Below are positions 1 through 6,866 of a DNA stretch of 7,215 bases, piece after piece. The stretch lies in the NCBI GenBank assembly GCA_022793975.1, contig JAAWDW010000134.1:1-7215 (forward strand), written 5' to 3'. Source of the stretch: Bacillota bacterium. GTDB taxonomy: Bacteria > Bacillota > Clostridia > Peptostreptococcales > Anaerovoracaceae. The position numbers and the translations under genes were made by a program. The notes below the pieces were generated by a model. It was not told the DNA's origin. It was given only the letters and a program-made list of their open reading frames with translations, and searched no databases. Position 1 is the first letter of the stretch; the number at the start of each line of letters is the position of its first letter.

Positions 1-1025
1 ACACCACCATGATGCTTAAGCGCTCTTACTGTCGCTACTATTACGACCGCATCTGGTTTCATTTCTCCCATTCTGCATTTTATATCGAGGAATTTTTCTG
101 CCCCCAGATCGGCGCCAAAACCTGCTTCCGTTACCACATAATCAGCCATTTTTCTGGCCATTTTTGTAGCTATCATTGAATTGCATCCATGCGCTATATT
201 GGCAAAAGGTCCGCCGTGAATAAACGCAGGTGTTCCTTCAAGGGTCTGTACAAGATTTGGCTTAAGCGCGTCCTTAAGAAGCGCCGCCGCCGCACCCTGC
301 GCATTTAACTGTCCTGCCGTAACAGGCTTATCATCGTATGTATATCCTACTATTATATTAGCAAGCCTTTTTTTCAAATCCGTAATATCCTTTGCCAGAC
401 AGAGGATGGCCATAATTTCACTGGCAACAGTTATATCAAATCCATCTTCACGCGGAGTACCGTTTGGTTTACCACCCAAGCCGTCAACGACAAAACGAAG
501 CTGCCTGTCATTCATATCCACACAGCGCTTCCAGGTAATTTTTCTTGGATCAATGCCGAGGCTGTTACCCTGCTGAATATGGTTGTCCAGCATCGCAGCA
601 ATTAAATTATTGGCCGCCCCGATGGCATGAAAATCTCCCGTAAAATGCAGATTTATGTCTTCCATAGGCACCACTTGTGCATAGCCGCCGCCCGCAGCGC
701 CGCCTTTTACACCGAATACCGGTCCGAGCGAAGGCTCGCGCAGCGCTACAACAACATTCTTATTTATTCTTTTGAGACCGTCTGCAAGTCCGACTGTCGT
801 TGTCGTTTTACCTTCTCCCGCAGGAGTCGGCGAAATAGCCGTTACCAGTATCAGTTTGCCGTCTTTGACATCTTTTCTGTCATAAAGCAAATTGTAATCA
901 ATTTTCGCTTTATATTTTCCGTACTGTTCAATGTACTTTTCATCAATTCCGGCCGCCTGTGCTATTTCGTTTATGTGCTTCATTTCGGCTGCCTGTGCTA
1001 TTTCGATGTCGCTTCTTATTTCCAT
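1..1025 (-). CDS. fhs: Formate-tetrahydrofolate ligase (partial, 3' end outside window)
   Basis: Formate-tetrahydrofolate ligase makes 10-formyl-THF from formate, THF and ATP in the cytoplasm, feeding purine synthesis and, in acetogens, the methyl branch of the Wood-Ljungdahl pathway. I translated the minus strand from the ATG at 1025-1023. It stays open to the window edge for about 341 codons; the family is about 555 residues, so the last 40% is missing. Visible signatures are the ATP-binding loop [13 protein letters not shown] (about residues 65-77), [20 protein letters not shown] (about 96-115), [15 protein letters not shown] (about 121-135), and, further on, [16 protein letters not shown] and [18 protein letters not shown]. 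The start is supported by a purine-rich Shine-Dalgarno (GAGGGGGAG) about 6 nt upstream and a consensus promoter behind it. It lies downstream of rnhB on the same strand but can be transcribed independently. The family call is near certain; whether the organism is an acetogen cannot be told from this gene alone. Confidence 0.97.
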   Translation of the reverse strand, partial: MEIRSDIEIAQAAEMKHINEIAQAAGIDEKYIEQYGKYKAKIDYNLLYDRKDVKDGKLILVTAISPTPAGEGKTTTTVGLADGLKRINKNVVVALREPSLGPVFGVKGGAAGGGYAQVVPMEDINLHFTGDFHAIGAANNLIAAMLDNHIQQGNSLGIDPRKITWKRCVDMNDRQLRFVVDGLGGKPNGTPREDGFDITVASEIMAILCLAKDITDLKKRLANIIVGYTYDDKPVTAGQLNAQGAAAALLKDALKPNLVQTLEGTPAFIHGGPFANIAHGCNSMIATKMARKMADYVVTEAGFGADLGAEKFLDIKCRMGEMKPDAVVIVATVRALKHHGG

Positions 1026-1058
1026 GGATTTCTCCCCCTCGCTTTGTTTATATTATAT

Positions 1059-1087
1059 AGTATATATTGGTGTTTTTTCGGTGTCAA
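1059..1087 (-). promoter_or_regulatory. Sigma-A promoter of fhs
   Basis: On the minus strand there is a perfect -35 TTGACA (1087-1082), a 17-bp spacer and a -10 TATACT (1064-1059). The predicted transcript start is near 1052, giving a 5' UTR of about 26 nt that holds the fhs Shine-Dalgarno. A second TATAAT-like run overlaps just downstream but has poor spacing. The promoter lies in the 76-bp gap after rnhB, so fhs probably has strong expression of its own, with possible readthrough from rnhB. Confidence 0.85.
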
Positions 1088-1101
1088 ACGGCTTTTGCCG
1101 C

Positions 1102-1833
1102 CTATAAAATATTCTTCAAAAATGTTCTGCGGTGAATAGGACAGATGCCTGCACGAGCAATGCCTTCATAATGCGCTTTCGTGCCGTATCCTTTGTTACT
1201 CTCAAATGCATAATCCGGATATTTCTCTGCATATTTTATCATCATTTTGTCTCTTGTCACTTTGGCAATTATTGATGCCGCCGCTATAGATATCGATTTT
1301 GCATCTCCTTTTATGAGCGATGTCTGCTCGATATGTATACTATCTATTTTCATAGCATCAAAAAGAATATGTCCTATTTGTGTATTTCCGCACCGTGAAG
1401 CAATTTCCGCATCAGGACCTTCCGGCTGAAAGCTTACTCCTCCGCAGACGCCCCCGGCTCCTGATGCAAGTTTCCGTTCTGCCTCCATAACTGCATTCGC
1501 CATAGCTTCTTTTGTCGCCTCAAGTATATTTATTTCGTCAATGCGTCTGTTATCTCTCATTCCGATACCGATTGCCAGCGCATTTTCCTGTATAAGACCG
1601 TAAAGTTCTTCTCTCTTTTTTTCAGACAGTTTTTTTGAATCATCGACACCGATTACCGAAAAATCCTGCGGAAGGACTACAGCTGCCGCAACGACAGGTC
1701 CCGCAAGGGGTCCGCGTCCGACTTCGTCTACTCCCGCAATATATTTAATGCCACTCTTCCAAAGTTCGTTTTCATATTTTTTCATTTCGATAAGCCGCTC
1801 CCGCAGCATCGCTTCCCGTTCAGCTTTCTTCAT
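1102..1833 (-). CDS. rnhB: Ribonuclease HII with an extra internal segment
   Basis: RNase HII cuts the RNA strand of RNA-DNA hybrids and starts removal of single ribonucleotides misincorporated in DNA. The 243-residue product has the [15 protein letters not shown] active-site block with D36 and E37, [13 protein letters not shown] (63-75), the third acidic residue D159 in ILFDAMKID, and the fourth, D177, in IKGDAKS, followed by [12 protein letters not shown] and [10 protein letters not shown] with the conserved tyrosine region. The DEDD set is complete, so an active enzyme is expected. One oddity is that residues about 122-152, between the EAT..AMANAV helix and the D159 strand, hold roughly 30 more residues than in E. 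coli RNase HII. They are Gly/Ser-rich with cysteines C130 and C148. The start has a strong GGGGAGG site and lies inside the end of rbgA (14-bp overlap), suggesting translational coupling in a Firmicutes-type rplS-rbgA-rnhB cluster. Confidence 0.96.
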   Translation of the reverse strand: MKKAEREAMLRERLIEMKKYENELWKSGIKYIAGVDEVGRGPLAGPVVAAAVVLPQDFSVIGVDDSKKLSEKKREELYGLIQENALAIGIGMRDNRRIDEINILEATKEAMANAVMEAERKLASGAGGVCGGVSFQPEGPDAEIASRCGNTQIGHILFDAMKIDSIHIEQTSLIKGDAKSISIAAASIIAKVTRDKMMIKYAEKYPDYAFESNKGYGTKAHYEGIARAGICPIHRRTFLKNIL

Positions 1834-2818
1834 TTTTCGCCTCCCCGGCTGTTTTTGCAGACTGTTTATAATCTTCCGCTTTTTCCAGCGTTATATGCCC
1901 TATAAGACCGCTTCTAAACTCATCGAGCACAGTTCTCCCGGCCCTTTCATAATCAAGTTTCTTTCCCGGAAGAATCCAGCCTCTTCTACGGCATATTTCA
2001 TTCATAAGTGAAAGTACGGGACTCATCGGAAAACCGTCTTCATCATATTCTTCTTTGCTGTCCTCACCTGTATTCTCCGGGCTTAACTCTGCAGCAAAAC
2101 GCGCTTCCGCATTTCTCTGCGCTCTCAGCTTTGCAGGCACTTCCACCTTGTACCGTATCTCTATCTCCGCAGGATATTCCGCGGCCAGTACGCCGAGAAG
2201 TTCAAGAGCCAAGCTTTCCGTATCGAGTATTTCATCTCTTATTGAGCCGCAAAATGCAAGATTTAATCCCGCTTTTGGGTCTTCAAATTTGGGCCAAAGT
2301 ATTCCCGGAGTATCAAGCAGCTGCATATTATTTGCAAGATTGAGCCACTGTTTTCCTCGGGTTACACCCGGTCTATCGCCTGTTTTGGCACTTTTCTTAC
2401 CTGTCATTCGGTTTATCAGTGATGATTTGCCTACATTGGGCACCCCCACTATCATCATACGAAGAGGTTTAAGCCGCAGACTGTCTTTGTTTTTTTCATC
2501 CTGAAGCTTTTCAAGCATTCCCTGCAGTTCTTTTACCCCTGTACCGCCAGTGCAGTTCATAGCCAAGGCAAGACTGCCCTGCTTGCGGAAATGCTCACAC
2601 CATTTTTTATTTTCCTTTTCGTCCGAGATATCGCTTTTATTCAAAGCAATAATCCGCTTCTTGCCGCTTACTATCTCATCTATTATAGGATTTCTGCTGG
2701 AAACCGGTATACGCGCATCTATGACCTCTATCACAACATCGACCAGCTTCAGATTTTCCTGAATCAGTTCGCGCGTTTTTTTCATATGTCCGGGATACCA
2801 ATTTATATTTTCTATCAT
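1820..2818 (-). CDS. rbgA: Ribosome biogenesis GTPase A (YlqF/RbgA)
   Basis: RbgA is a circularly permuted GTPase that acts late in 50S subunit assembly in Firmicutes. The 332-residue protein shows the permuted motif order: N-terminal WYPGHMKKT with H11 at the place of the catalytic histidine of B. subtilis RbgA (H9), the [11 protein letters not shown] block (34-43), G4 as NKSD (60-63), G1/Walker A as GVPNVGKSS (125-133), G2 region [10 protein letters not shown] (149-158), and G3 as DTPG (169-172). A C-terminal helical domain follows, interrupted by an acidic linker at about 245-266 (rich in E, D, S). An ATG preceded by GGAGAG sets the start. A strong hairpin lies about 20 nt upstream, between it and rplS, so expression may come from partial readthrough of the rplS transcript. 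The 3' end overlaps rnhB. Length and neighbours fit the family well. Confidence 0.96.
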   Translation of the reverse strand: MIENINWYPGHMKKTRELIQENLKLVDVVIEVIDARIPVSSRNPIIDEIVSGKKRIIALNKSDISDEKENKKWCEHFRKQGSLALAMNCTGGTGVKELQGMLEKLQDEKNKDSLRLKPLRMMIVGVPNVGKSSLINRMTGKKSAKTGDRPGVTRGKQWLNLANNMQLLDTPGILWPKFEDPKAGLNLAFCGSIRDEILDTESLALELLGVLAAEYPAEIEIRYKVEVPAKLRAQRNAEARFAAELSPENTGEDSKEEYDEDGFPMSPVLSLMNEICRRRGWILPGKKLDYERAGRTVLDEFRSGLIGHITLEKAEDYKQSAKTAGEAKNEES

Positions 2819-2837
2819 AATTTCTCTCCGATGATAA

Positions 2838-2864
2838 AAGGGGAACCTTATTCAGGTTCCCCTT
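2838..2864 (-). terminator. Hairpin terminator or attenuator between rplS and rbgA
   Basis: A perfect 10-bp inverted repeat, AAGGGGAACC / GGTTCCCCTT, with a 7-nt loop lies 13 bp after the rplS stop codon. On the minus strand it is followed by a short T run (TTTT, including the last stem bases), so it resembles an intrinsic terminator with a weak U-tract. It ends less than 10 nt before the rbgA Shine-Dalgarno. I infer partial termination that lowers rbgA-rnhB relative to rplS, or a 3' stabilising end for the rplS mRNA. No separate promoter is visible in the 59-bp gap. Confidence 0.75.
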
Positions 2865-2877
2865 ATCGCTTTCTTGC

Positions 2878-3222
2878 TTATAATTCCTTGCTCTTAATCT
2901 TAGCAGCTTTACCTGTTCTTTCACGCATGTAGTTGAGCTTAGCTCTTCTTACGTCTCCGCGTCTTACTACCTCGATTTTTTCAACCAGCGGTGAATGAAG
3001 CGGGAATGTCTTTTCTACACCAACGCCGGATGCGATTCTTCTTACTGTGAAAGTCTCGCCGATACCGCCGTTCTGCTTTTTGAGCACGAATCCTTCGAAT
3101 ATCTGAATTCTTTCTCTCTGACCTTCTTTGATCTTGATGTGTACTTTTACTGTATCACCAACGCCGAAAGCAGGGACATCACTCTTCTTATATTCTTCTG
3201 TGATTGCACTTAAAATATCCAT
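2878..3222 (-). CDS. rplS: 50S ribosomal protein L19
   Basis: L19 is a 50S subunit protein near the interface with the 30S subunit. With the start at 3222 the product is 114 residues, the usual family length. It begins [13 protein letters not shown] and has the L19 core: [19 protein letters not shown] (about 22-40), [20 protein letters not shown], the [20 protein letters not shown] block, and the basic C-terminal region [26 protein letters not shown]. The reading frame could be extended 13 codons to a TTG, but those codons include the GGGAGGAGGA Shine-Dalgarno (read as Gly-Gly-Gly), so the ATG at 3222-3220 is right. It has its own promoter and a structured leader, and rbgA and rnhB follow. 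In many Firmicutes trmD lies just upstream; here a thioesterase gene does. Confidence 0.98.
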   Translation of the reverse strand: MDILSAITEEYKKSDVPAFGVGDTVKVHIKIKEGQRERIQIFEGFVLKKQNGGIGETFTVRRIASGVGVEKTFPLHSPLVEKIEVVRRGDVRRAKLNYMRERTGKAAKIKSKEL

Positions 3223-3244
3223 CGTATTTCCTCCTCCCTTACAA

Positions 3245-3295
3245 AGGCGTTCATGGTTCAAAATCTATACGCAAACTGCGTCCAGAGGACCGCCC
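3245..3295 (-). promoter_or_regulatory. Structured 5' leader of rplS (candidate L19 autoregulatory leader)
   Basis: Between the predicted transcript start (about 3304) and the rplS Shine-Dalgarno, the minus-strand RNA can form a three-way junction. The closing stem is GGGCG (3295-3291) with CGCCU (3249-3245). It encloses two small adjacent hairpins: GUCC-UCU-GGAC (3290-3280) and GCA-GUU-UGC (3279-3271). All pairs were read directly. An L19 leader RNA family is known upstream of rplS in Firmicutes, and many ribosomal protein genes use such leaders for feedback. I infer the same role but could not compare with the family model. The stems are short, so the fold is tentative. Confidence 0.5.
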
Positions 3296-3310
3296 GTAAT
3301 GACCTTATAT

Positions 3311-3339
3311 ATTTTAGCACGCAAAAGCCTTTGTTTCAA
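3311..3339 (-). promoter_or_regulatory. Sigma-A promoter of rplS
   Basis: Minus-strand -35 TTGAAA (3339-3334), a 17-bp spacer, and -10 TAAAAT (3316-3311) preceded by TGC, an extended -10 element. The expected start is near 3304, giving a leader of about 80 nt. An 8-bp direct repeat (AAGCCTTT on the plus strand, at 3325-3332 and 3338-3345) overlaps the -35 and spacer; its meaning is unknown. Confidence 0.8.
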
Positions 3340-3402
3340 GCCTTTTTTGCACATTTAATGATAATAATTTAATTATATTCATCTGTATTCCGATTTTTTG
3401 TT

Positions 3403-3825
3403 TTATTCCCGTACACATTCACGCAGCAGCCTGTCGAATTCGGGGAATTTTCTCTTTATTACAACAGGTCGACCGTCTTTATTGGTAACACAGTGCTCAC
3501 TCCTCCCCGATGCCGCAGACTCTCCGCTTCCGGCTCTGACAATTTCATATGCAAAAGCATATCTTATCCCTGTATATTCGATGAGCTTAACGCGTATTTC
3601 AACAGTATCGCCGAAAACACACGAAACTTTATACTGGCACGAAACCGACACCACAGGTGAAATAACACCGTCCGCCTCAAGACTTTCAAAGCTTTGTCCA
3701 AGCTGTTCAAGATAATCAAGACGAGCCTCTTCCATCCAGCGGATATAATTTGAATGATGTACTATTCCCATTTTATCCGTTTCGTAATATCTGACTTTAA
3801 AAACATATGGTTTTGGAGTTATCAT
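3403..3825 (-). CDS. Acyl-CoA thioesterase, 4HBT / YbgC-FadM type hotdog fold
   Basis: The 140-residue product belongs to the small hotdog-fold thioesterases related to 4-hydroxybenzoyl-CoA thioesterase and YbgC/FadM, which hydrolyse acyl-CoA thioesters in the cytoplasm, usually as tetramers. The signature is near the N-terminus: RYYETDKMGIVHHSNYIRW (12-30), where D17 matches the catalytic aspartate of the family, followed by MEEARLDYLEQLG. The central strands (SVSCQYKVSCVFGDTVEIRVKL) and the C-terminal part with HCVTNKDGRPVVIKRKFPE fit the fold. The substrate is not deducible. The ATG at 3825-3823 has a modest AAGGG site and a good promoter upstream. No convincing terminator follows before the rplS promoter, so some readthrough into rplS is possible. 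The fold is secure; the physiological role is not. Confidence 0.92.
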   Translation of the reverse strand: MITPKPYVFKVRYYETDKMGIVHHSNYIRWMEEARLDYLEQLGQSFESLEADGVISPVVSVSCQYKVSCVFGDTVEIRVKLIEYTGIRYAFAYEIVRAGSGESAASGRSEHCVTNKDGRPVVIKRKFPEFDRLLRECVRE

Positions 3826-3858
3826 ATTTTTTCCCTTTTAATCTTCCTTTTACATAAA

Positions 3859-3887
3859 ACTATATCAGACCCTGCATCGTAAGTCAA
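3859..3887 (-). promoter_or_regulatory. Promoter of the thioesterase gene
   Basis: Minus-strand -35 TTGACT (3887-3882), a 17-bp spacer, and -10 TATAGT (3864-3859): five of six matches in each hexamer with ideal spacing. The start is expected near 3852, leaving a leader of about 27 nt. It is divergent from the promoter of the flavoprotein gene at 3990. Confidence 0.8.
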
Positions 3888-3941
3888 TTCTGTGAGGCGA
3901 CTCAAAATACGATTTTCTGCTTCATTTTATGTTTCCCATTA

Positions 3942-3970
3942 TTCACATAATATGATAAAATAATTATAAT
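3942..3970 (+). promoter_or_regulatory. Probable promoter of the flavoprotein gene
   Basis: TTCACA (3942-3947), a 17-bp spacer, and a perfect TATAAT (3965-3970). The transcript would start near 3977, just before the ACGGAGGTG Shine-Dalgarno, so the leader is only about a dozen nt. An alternative is an extended -10, TGATAAAAT (3953-3961), with a weaker -35 TTCCCA (3933-3938). The surrounding A/T richness makes the exact choice uncertain. Confidence 0.6.
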
Positions 3971-3989
3971 TTAAAAACGGAGGTGCACT

Positions 3990-4529
3990 ATGAGTAAAAA
4001 TGTACTTATTCTTTCCTCGTCACCGCGCAGAGGCGGCAATTCCGATACTCTCTGCGATGAATTTTTAAGAGGTGCAAAGGATGCGGGTCACAGCGCAGAA
4101 AAAATTTTTATATGTGACAAAAAAATAAACTATTGCAACGCCTGTCGCATATGTGATGAAAACGGTGGAAACTGCGTTATTGATGACGATATGGCAGAAA
4201 TAATTGAAAAGATGCGCGCTGCAGATGTCATTGTAATGGCCTCGCCTGTTTACTTCTACGCAGTAGACGCCCAGATGAAAACCCTCATCGACCGTACCGC
4301 GGCTTGCTGGCGCGATCTTACATTTAAAGAATTCTATTTCCTTATAACCGCAGGAATTGACAGACCGGATGCACTCGATGGCACTCTCAGTGATTTCCGT
4401 GGCTTTGTGAGATGTTTGGATGACTGTACGGAAAAAGGCTATATCTTTGCTCAGGGCATACGTGACTTTGGCGCGGTTAAAGATTCTCCTTATCCGCAGC
4501 AAGCCTACAATATGGGAAAAAATATCTAA
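3990..4529 (+). CDS. Flavodoxin-fold NAD(P)H-dependent oxidoreductase, iron-sulfur flavoprotein-like
   Basis: The 179-residue product has the flavodoxin-like fold of NADPH-dependent FMN reductases. The N-terminal strand and FMN-phosphate loop read NVLILSSSPRRGGNSDTL (4-21), and the second FMN-contact region reads VIVMASPVYFYAVDAQMKTL (80-99). Between them is C49-x2-C52-x2-C55-x6-C62, followed by DDDM. This matches the compact cysteine motif CX2CX2CX4-7C of archaeal and clostridial iron-sulfur flavoproteins, which hold a 4Fe-4S cluster next to FMN and move electrons from ferredoxin or NAD(P)H to small acceptors. I infer a cytosolic redox enzyme; the cluster and acceptor are not proven by sequence, and many 'flavodoxin family' relatives carry similar cysteines without assigned function. 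The start is set by GGAGGTG 6 nt before the ATG. The gene is monocistronic, closed by the terminator at 4582-4616. Confidence 0.88.
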   Translation: MSKNVLILSSSPRRGGNSDTLCDEFLRGAKDAGHSAEKIFICDKKINYCNACRICDENGGNCVIDDDMAEIIEKMRAADVIVMASPVYFYAVDAQMKTLIDRTAACWRDLTFKEFYFLITAGIDRPDALDGTLSDFRGFVRCLDDCTEKGYIFAQGIRDFGAVKDSPYPQQAYNMGKNI

Positions 4530-4581
4530 AATACATTCATTTGCAGACTTAATTATCATTAAAATTGATAAAAATAAAAAG

Positions 4582-4616
4582 CCGCTCCGTTATTCAAAAT
4601 TTTCGGAGCGGTTTTT
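4582..4616. terminator. Bidirectional intrinsic terminator
   Basis: An 8-bp perfect GC-rich stem, CCGCTCCG (4582-4589) / CGGAGCGG (4604-4611), with a 14-nt A/T loop is followed by TTTTT on the plus strand. On the minus strand it is followed by CTTTTTATTTTTATC. It lies between convergent genes, the flavoprotein gene ending at 4529 and the beta-propeller gene ending at 4631, and can stop transcription from both sides. Confidence 0.93.
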
Positions 4617-4630
4617 AATATTATTAAATA

Positions 4631-6706
4631 CTATAATTGAAGTTGCGCGATTGTTCCAAAACTGTTATCATCAATCTGCATCGCATATATCGTGCCGTCA
4701 TTCAGATAATAATAAGTATCTCCCGCATAGCACAGTCTGCTGTAATAAAACGCCGATTCTTCGTATTCACTGTTCATATAATTATTTTCAGCTGTAATTT
4801 CAGCACTGCCTTTAAGCGTAATGCTGCCGTTTCCTACATTAAACAAATATGCGCCGTTTTTATGGCTATCTCCAGAATATGATGAAGCACAGATGCCTAC
4901 AAGATTTTCTGTTTTATTTATCATAATTGCTTTATGATCATAAAGCGCATCCGACCATATAGAGTCATCTCCGAGAACATAACTGTCAAGTTCTTTAGGC
5001 TCTGCAAAATTGCTTATATCAAACAGCGAAAGCTTGATTCCTCCCTGCCTGAATCCAACAACCTCTTCGTTTCCGAACTCATCTCTTGTAATGAGTTCTT
5101 TTGTCTGCCGACCCACTCCGAGCACTGTATTTTCATCTATTTGATGCAGATAATTGCTGTATCCCGGAAGCTTAAGCTCCCCTGCAATTTTCGGATCTGA
5201 CGGATCGGACAGATCCACTGTAAAGAACGGGTCCACTGTTTCAAATGTAACTATATATCCTTTGTCTCCCATAAATCTTACGGAATAGATCTGCTCACCC
5301 TCCGCAATATTGCGGATACTTCCTACTGTATCAAGATTTTCGTCAAGTACGAAAAGGTTTGATGACTGTTGGCCGTTTCCCGAATCCCACTCTGTCGTTG
5401 CAATACGGAAATATCCGCCGTATTCGTCCATTGAAAACTGATTAAGAAGATGACCGTTCACCGTACCGTCAGCTCTGTACGTTACATTTCTGCCATCGAT
5501 ATCAAGTGCAATTATATCTGTATATTCCCTGCTTGTATGTGTCTTTTCGTTGTATTCGTAATTATCAAATGTCAAAAATGCAGACTCTTTATTCATATAA
5601 AACTCTCTTACAGAACCCATATAGCTCTTAATATCCGCTTCCTCATCTCCTGCTGTATCAAGCACCGCAAGTGTTGTAAATGCCGCGCTTTCTTTTATCG
5701 GGCACAGATATACCTGTGAAGGATCTGTCACTATCATTTTCTCGCCACCAAAATCATAAGTTTCTTTGTTCTTTAACTTGGCTTCCGTATCTTTGTAAAG
5801 CGGCATTATGTCACCACTGCCCGCCTTTTCCAAATCAGCTATTCCGTAAATGTATTTGCTTGCAACAAGATATATAAGATTGCCCGATTTTCTCGCTGTT
5901 ACAAAATCACCTTCTACGGAAAATTCCTGTATTAGCTCCGGTTTTTCTTTATTCTCCGTATCATAAATATTTACATACGTAAATGTCTTATAATCACAGA
6001 AATTGTACCCCGTATCAATATCATAATCCGCAGATGCCATTGGCGATGAAATCGGCATCGGCAGTTCTCTTATCTTGCTTTTGCTTTCGTCATCTCCGTT
6101 TTCCTCATACAGAGCCGGAGGTTCATCAGTAACAGTGTTTCCCCCGAAAACAATAAGCCTGTTATCATCTATAAAAATATTTCTTATATATCCGTCCTCA
6201 TTCAGTTTTGAAATGACTTTCATTTTTTCTTTATCAGCGGAAACGATATATATATGTCTATTTGCTGCAATGTAGATATATCTACCGTCTGTTTTTACGA
6301 TATCCGCTTCGTCTATACCGTCAATCTGAGTATTAGTCCGGGAATAATCGGAACTCCCCTCAGCGCCGCCCGCTTCATCAAACGCCTCACTTGGCATATC
6401 GATATCGGCATCCCCTTTATTCATCACGCTTCCTGCTATAGGTGCATAGTTTACTGCCAAGTCAGCAGTTTCGAAAACCGTTCCACTCGCACCTCCGTAT
6501 GTGAACATTCCGTATTTTCTATGCAGAGAATTGTTATTATCAAACATTCCCGTTTTGCGCAGTGCATCTTTAATGTCTTCCAAACTTGCTGCTTTTGCAA
6601 TCATATCACTTTCGATTTTCTCTTTTGGTACTGCATTATAGGCAAAAGAAAATACCGTGCTTGCACACAAAACAAAAGTAAGTAAGATAAGTCCCGCTTT
6701 TTTCAT
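4631..6706 (-). CDS. Secreted beta-propeller domain protein (Beta_propel family)
   Basis: The 691-residue protein begins MKKAGLILLTFVLCASTVFSF, a Sec signal peptide with a likely cut after A22 (S-F-A) or A25. C14 lies within the hydrophobic core and lacks a lipobox, so a lipoprotein is unlikely. After a linker comes the hallmark TNTQIDGIDEADIVKTDG (about 124-141), which opens the Beta_propel domain, a secreted propeller distantly related to WD40 repeats. Repeated strand motifs follow to the end: GRYIYIAANRHIYIV, NRLIVFGGN, GYIVTFETVDPFFTVDLSDP, LPGYSNYLHQID, IKLSLFDISNFAEP. Function in this family is not established; an extracellular binding or scaffold role is plausible. A longer frame starting at a TTG (6886) exists, but its first 60 codons lie in the divergent leader region and lack family similarity. 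ATG 6706 has GGAGGGG and a signal peptide. The gene is monocistronic, ending at a shared terminator. Confidence 0.92.
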   Translation of the reverse strand: MKKAGLILLTFVLCASTVFSFAYNAVPKEKIESDMIAKAASLEDIKDALRKTGMFDNNNSLHRKYGMFTYGGASGTVFETADLAVNYAPIAGSVMNKGDADIDMPSEAFDEAGGAEGSSDYSRTNTQIDGIDEADIVKTDGRYIYIAANRHIYIVSADKEKMKVISKLNEDGYIRNIFIDDNRLIVFGGNTVTDEPPALYEENGDDESKSKIRELPMPISSPMASADYDIDTGYNFCDYKTFTYVNIYDTENKEKPELIQEFSVEGDFVTARKSGNLIYLVASKYIYGIADLEKAGSGDIMPLYKDTEAKLKNKETYDFGGEKMIVTDPSQVYLCPIKESAAFTTLAVLDTAGDEEADIKSYMGSVREFYMNKESAFLTFDNYEYNEKTHTSREYTDIIALDIDGRNVTYRADGTVNGHLLNQFSMDEYGGYFRIATTEWDSGNGQQSSNLFVLDENLDTVGSIRNIAEGEQIYSVRFMGDKGYIVTFETVDPFFTVDLSDPSDPKIAGELKLPGYSNYLHQIDENTVLGVGRQTKELITRDEFGNEEVVGFRQGGIKLSLFDISNFAEPKELDSYVLGDDSIWSDALYDHKAIMINKTENLVGICASSYSGDSHKNGAYLFNVGNGSITLKGSAEITAENNYMNSEYEESAFYYSRLCYAGDTYYYLNDGTIYAMQIDDNSFGTIAQLQL

Positions 6707-6750
6707 TCCTGACCCCTCCGTTAATTTAATTTTTCTCTTTATATGTTTTG

Positions 6751-6776
6751 GACGGCGCAAATAAGGTATTTGTTCC
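6751..6776 (-). promoter_or_regulatory. Possible ECF-sigma-type promoter of the beta-propeller gene
   Basis: No good sigma-A promoter is visible upstream of this gene; the best is TATAAA with a poor CCTTAT -35. Instead the minus strand reads GGAAC (6776-6772), a 17-bp spacer and CGTC (6754-6751). ECF sigma factors of Gram-positive bacteria commonly use an AAC-type -35 and a CGTC/CGAC -10 at about this spacing. The T-rich stretch that often follows AAC is absent, so this is a weak call. Confidence 0.3.
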
Positions 6777-6806
6777 CATAAATTTAACTGTTTTCGGAAA
6801 ACTGTC

Positions 6807-6835
6807 TTGAAATATATCTTTATTTGTTGTATGCT
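6807..6835 (+). promoter_or_regulatory. Promoter of the ABC-F leader transcript
   Basis: -35 TTGAAA (6807-6812), a 17-bp spacer and -10 TATGCT (6830-6835). The start would be near A6842, giving a leader of about 220 nt before the ABC-F gene. An alternative -10 TATACA (6837-6842) has a worse -35. A 13-bp palindrome, GTTTTC-G-GAAAAC (6790-6802), lies directly upstream of the -35 and could be an operator, but this is not supported by anything else. Confidence 0.7.
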
Positions 6836-6866
6836 GTATACACAATGGAAAGAAAGAGGTGAAAGA

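Noticed and set aside
1088..1101. Small hairpin CGGC-AAAA-GCCG after rnhB as a terminator
   Set aside because: The stem has only 4-5 pairs, is followed by only three T, and overlaps the fhs -35; too weak to call.
627..1139. 170-codon plus-strand frame
   Set aside because: It lies antisense to fhs and its promoter, with composition typical of a shadow frame, no recognisable domain and no ribosome-binding site.
2055..2504. Plus-strand frames opposite rbgA (also 2008-2343, 2591-2932)
   Set aside because: Antisense shadows of a clearly coding GTPase gene; no domain.
3223..3261. 13-codon extension of rplS from a TTG
   Set aside because: The extra codons are the leader stem and the Shine-Dalgarno itself; L19 family length fits the ATG at 3222.
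3346..3402. Terminator for the thioesterase gene
   Set aside because: Only A/T-rich short inverted repeats are present, with no GC stem; I see no terminator there.
4065..4559. 164-codon minus-strand frame opposite the flavoprotein gene
   Set aside because: Shadow of a well-supported flavodoxin-fold gene; it would also lack a promoter and ribosome-binding site.
6254..6685. 143-codon plus-strand frame opposite the beta-propeller gene
   Set aside because: Cysteine- and isoleucine-rich shadow translation; no family resemblance or start signal.
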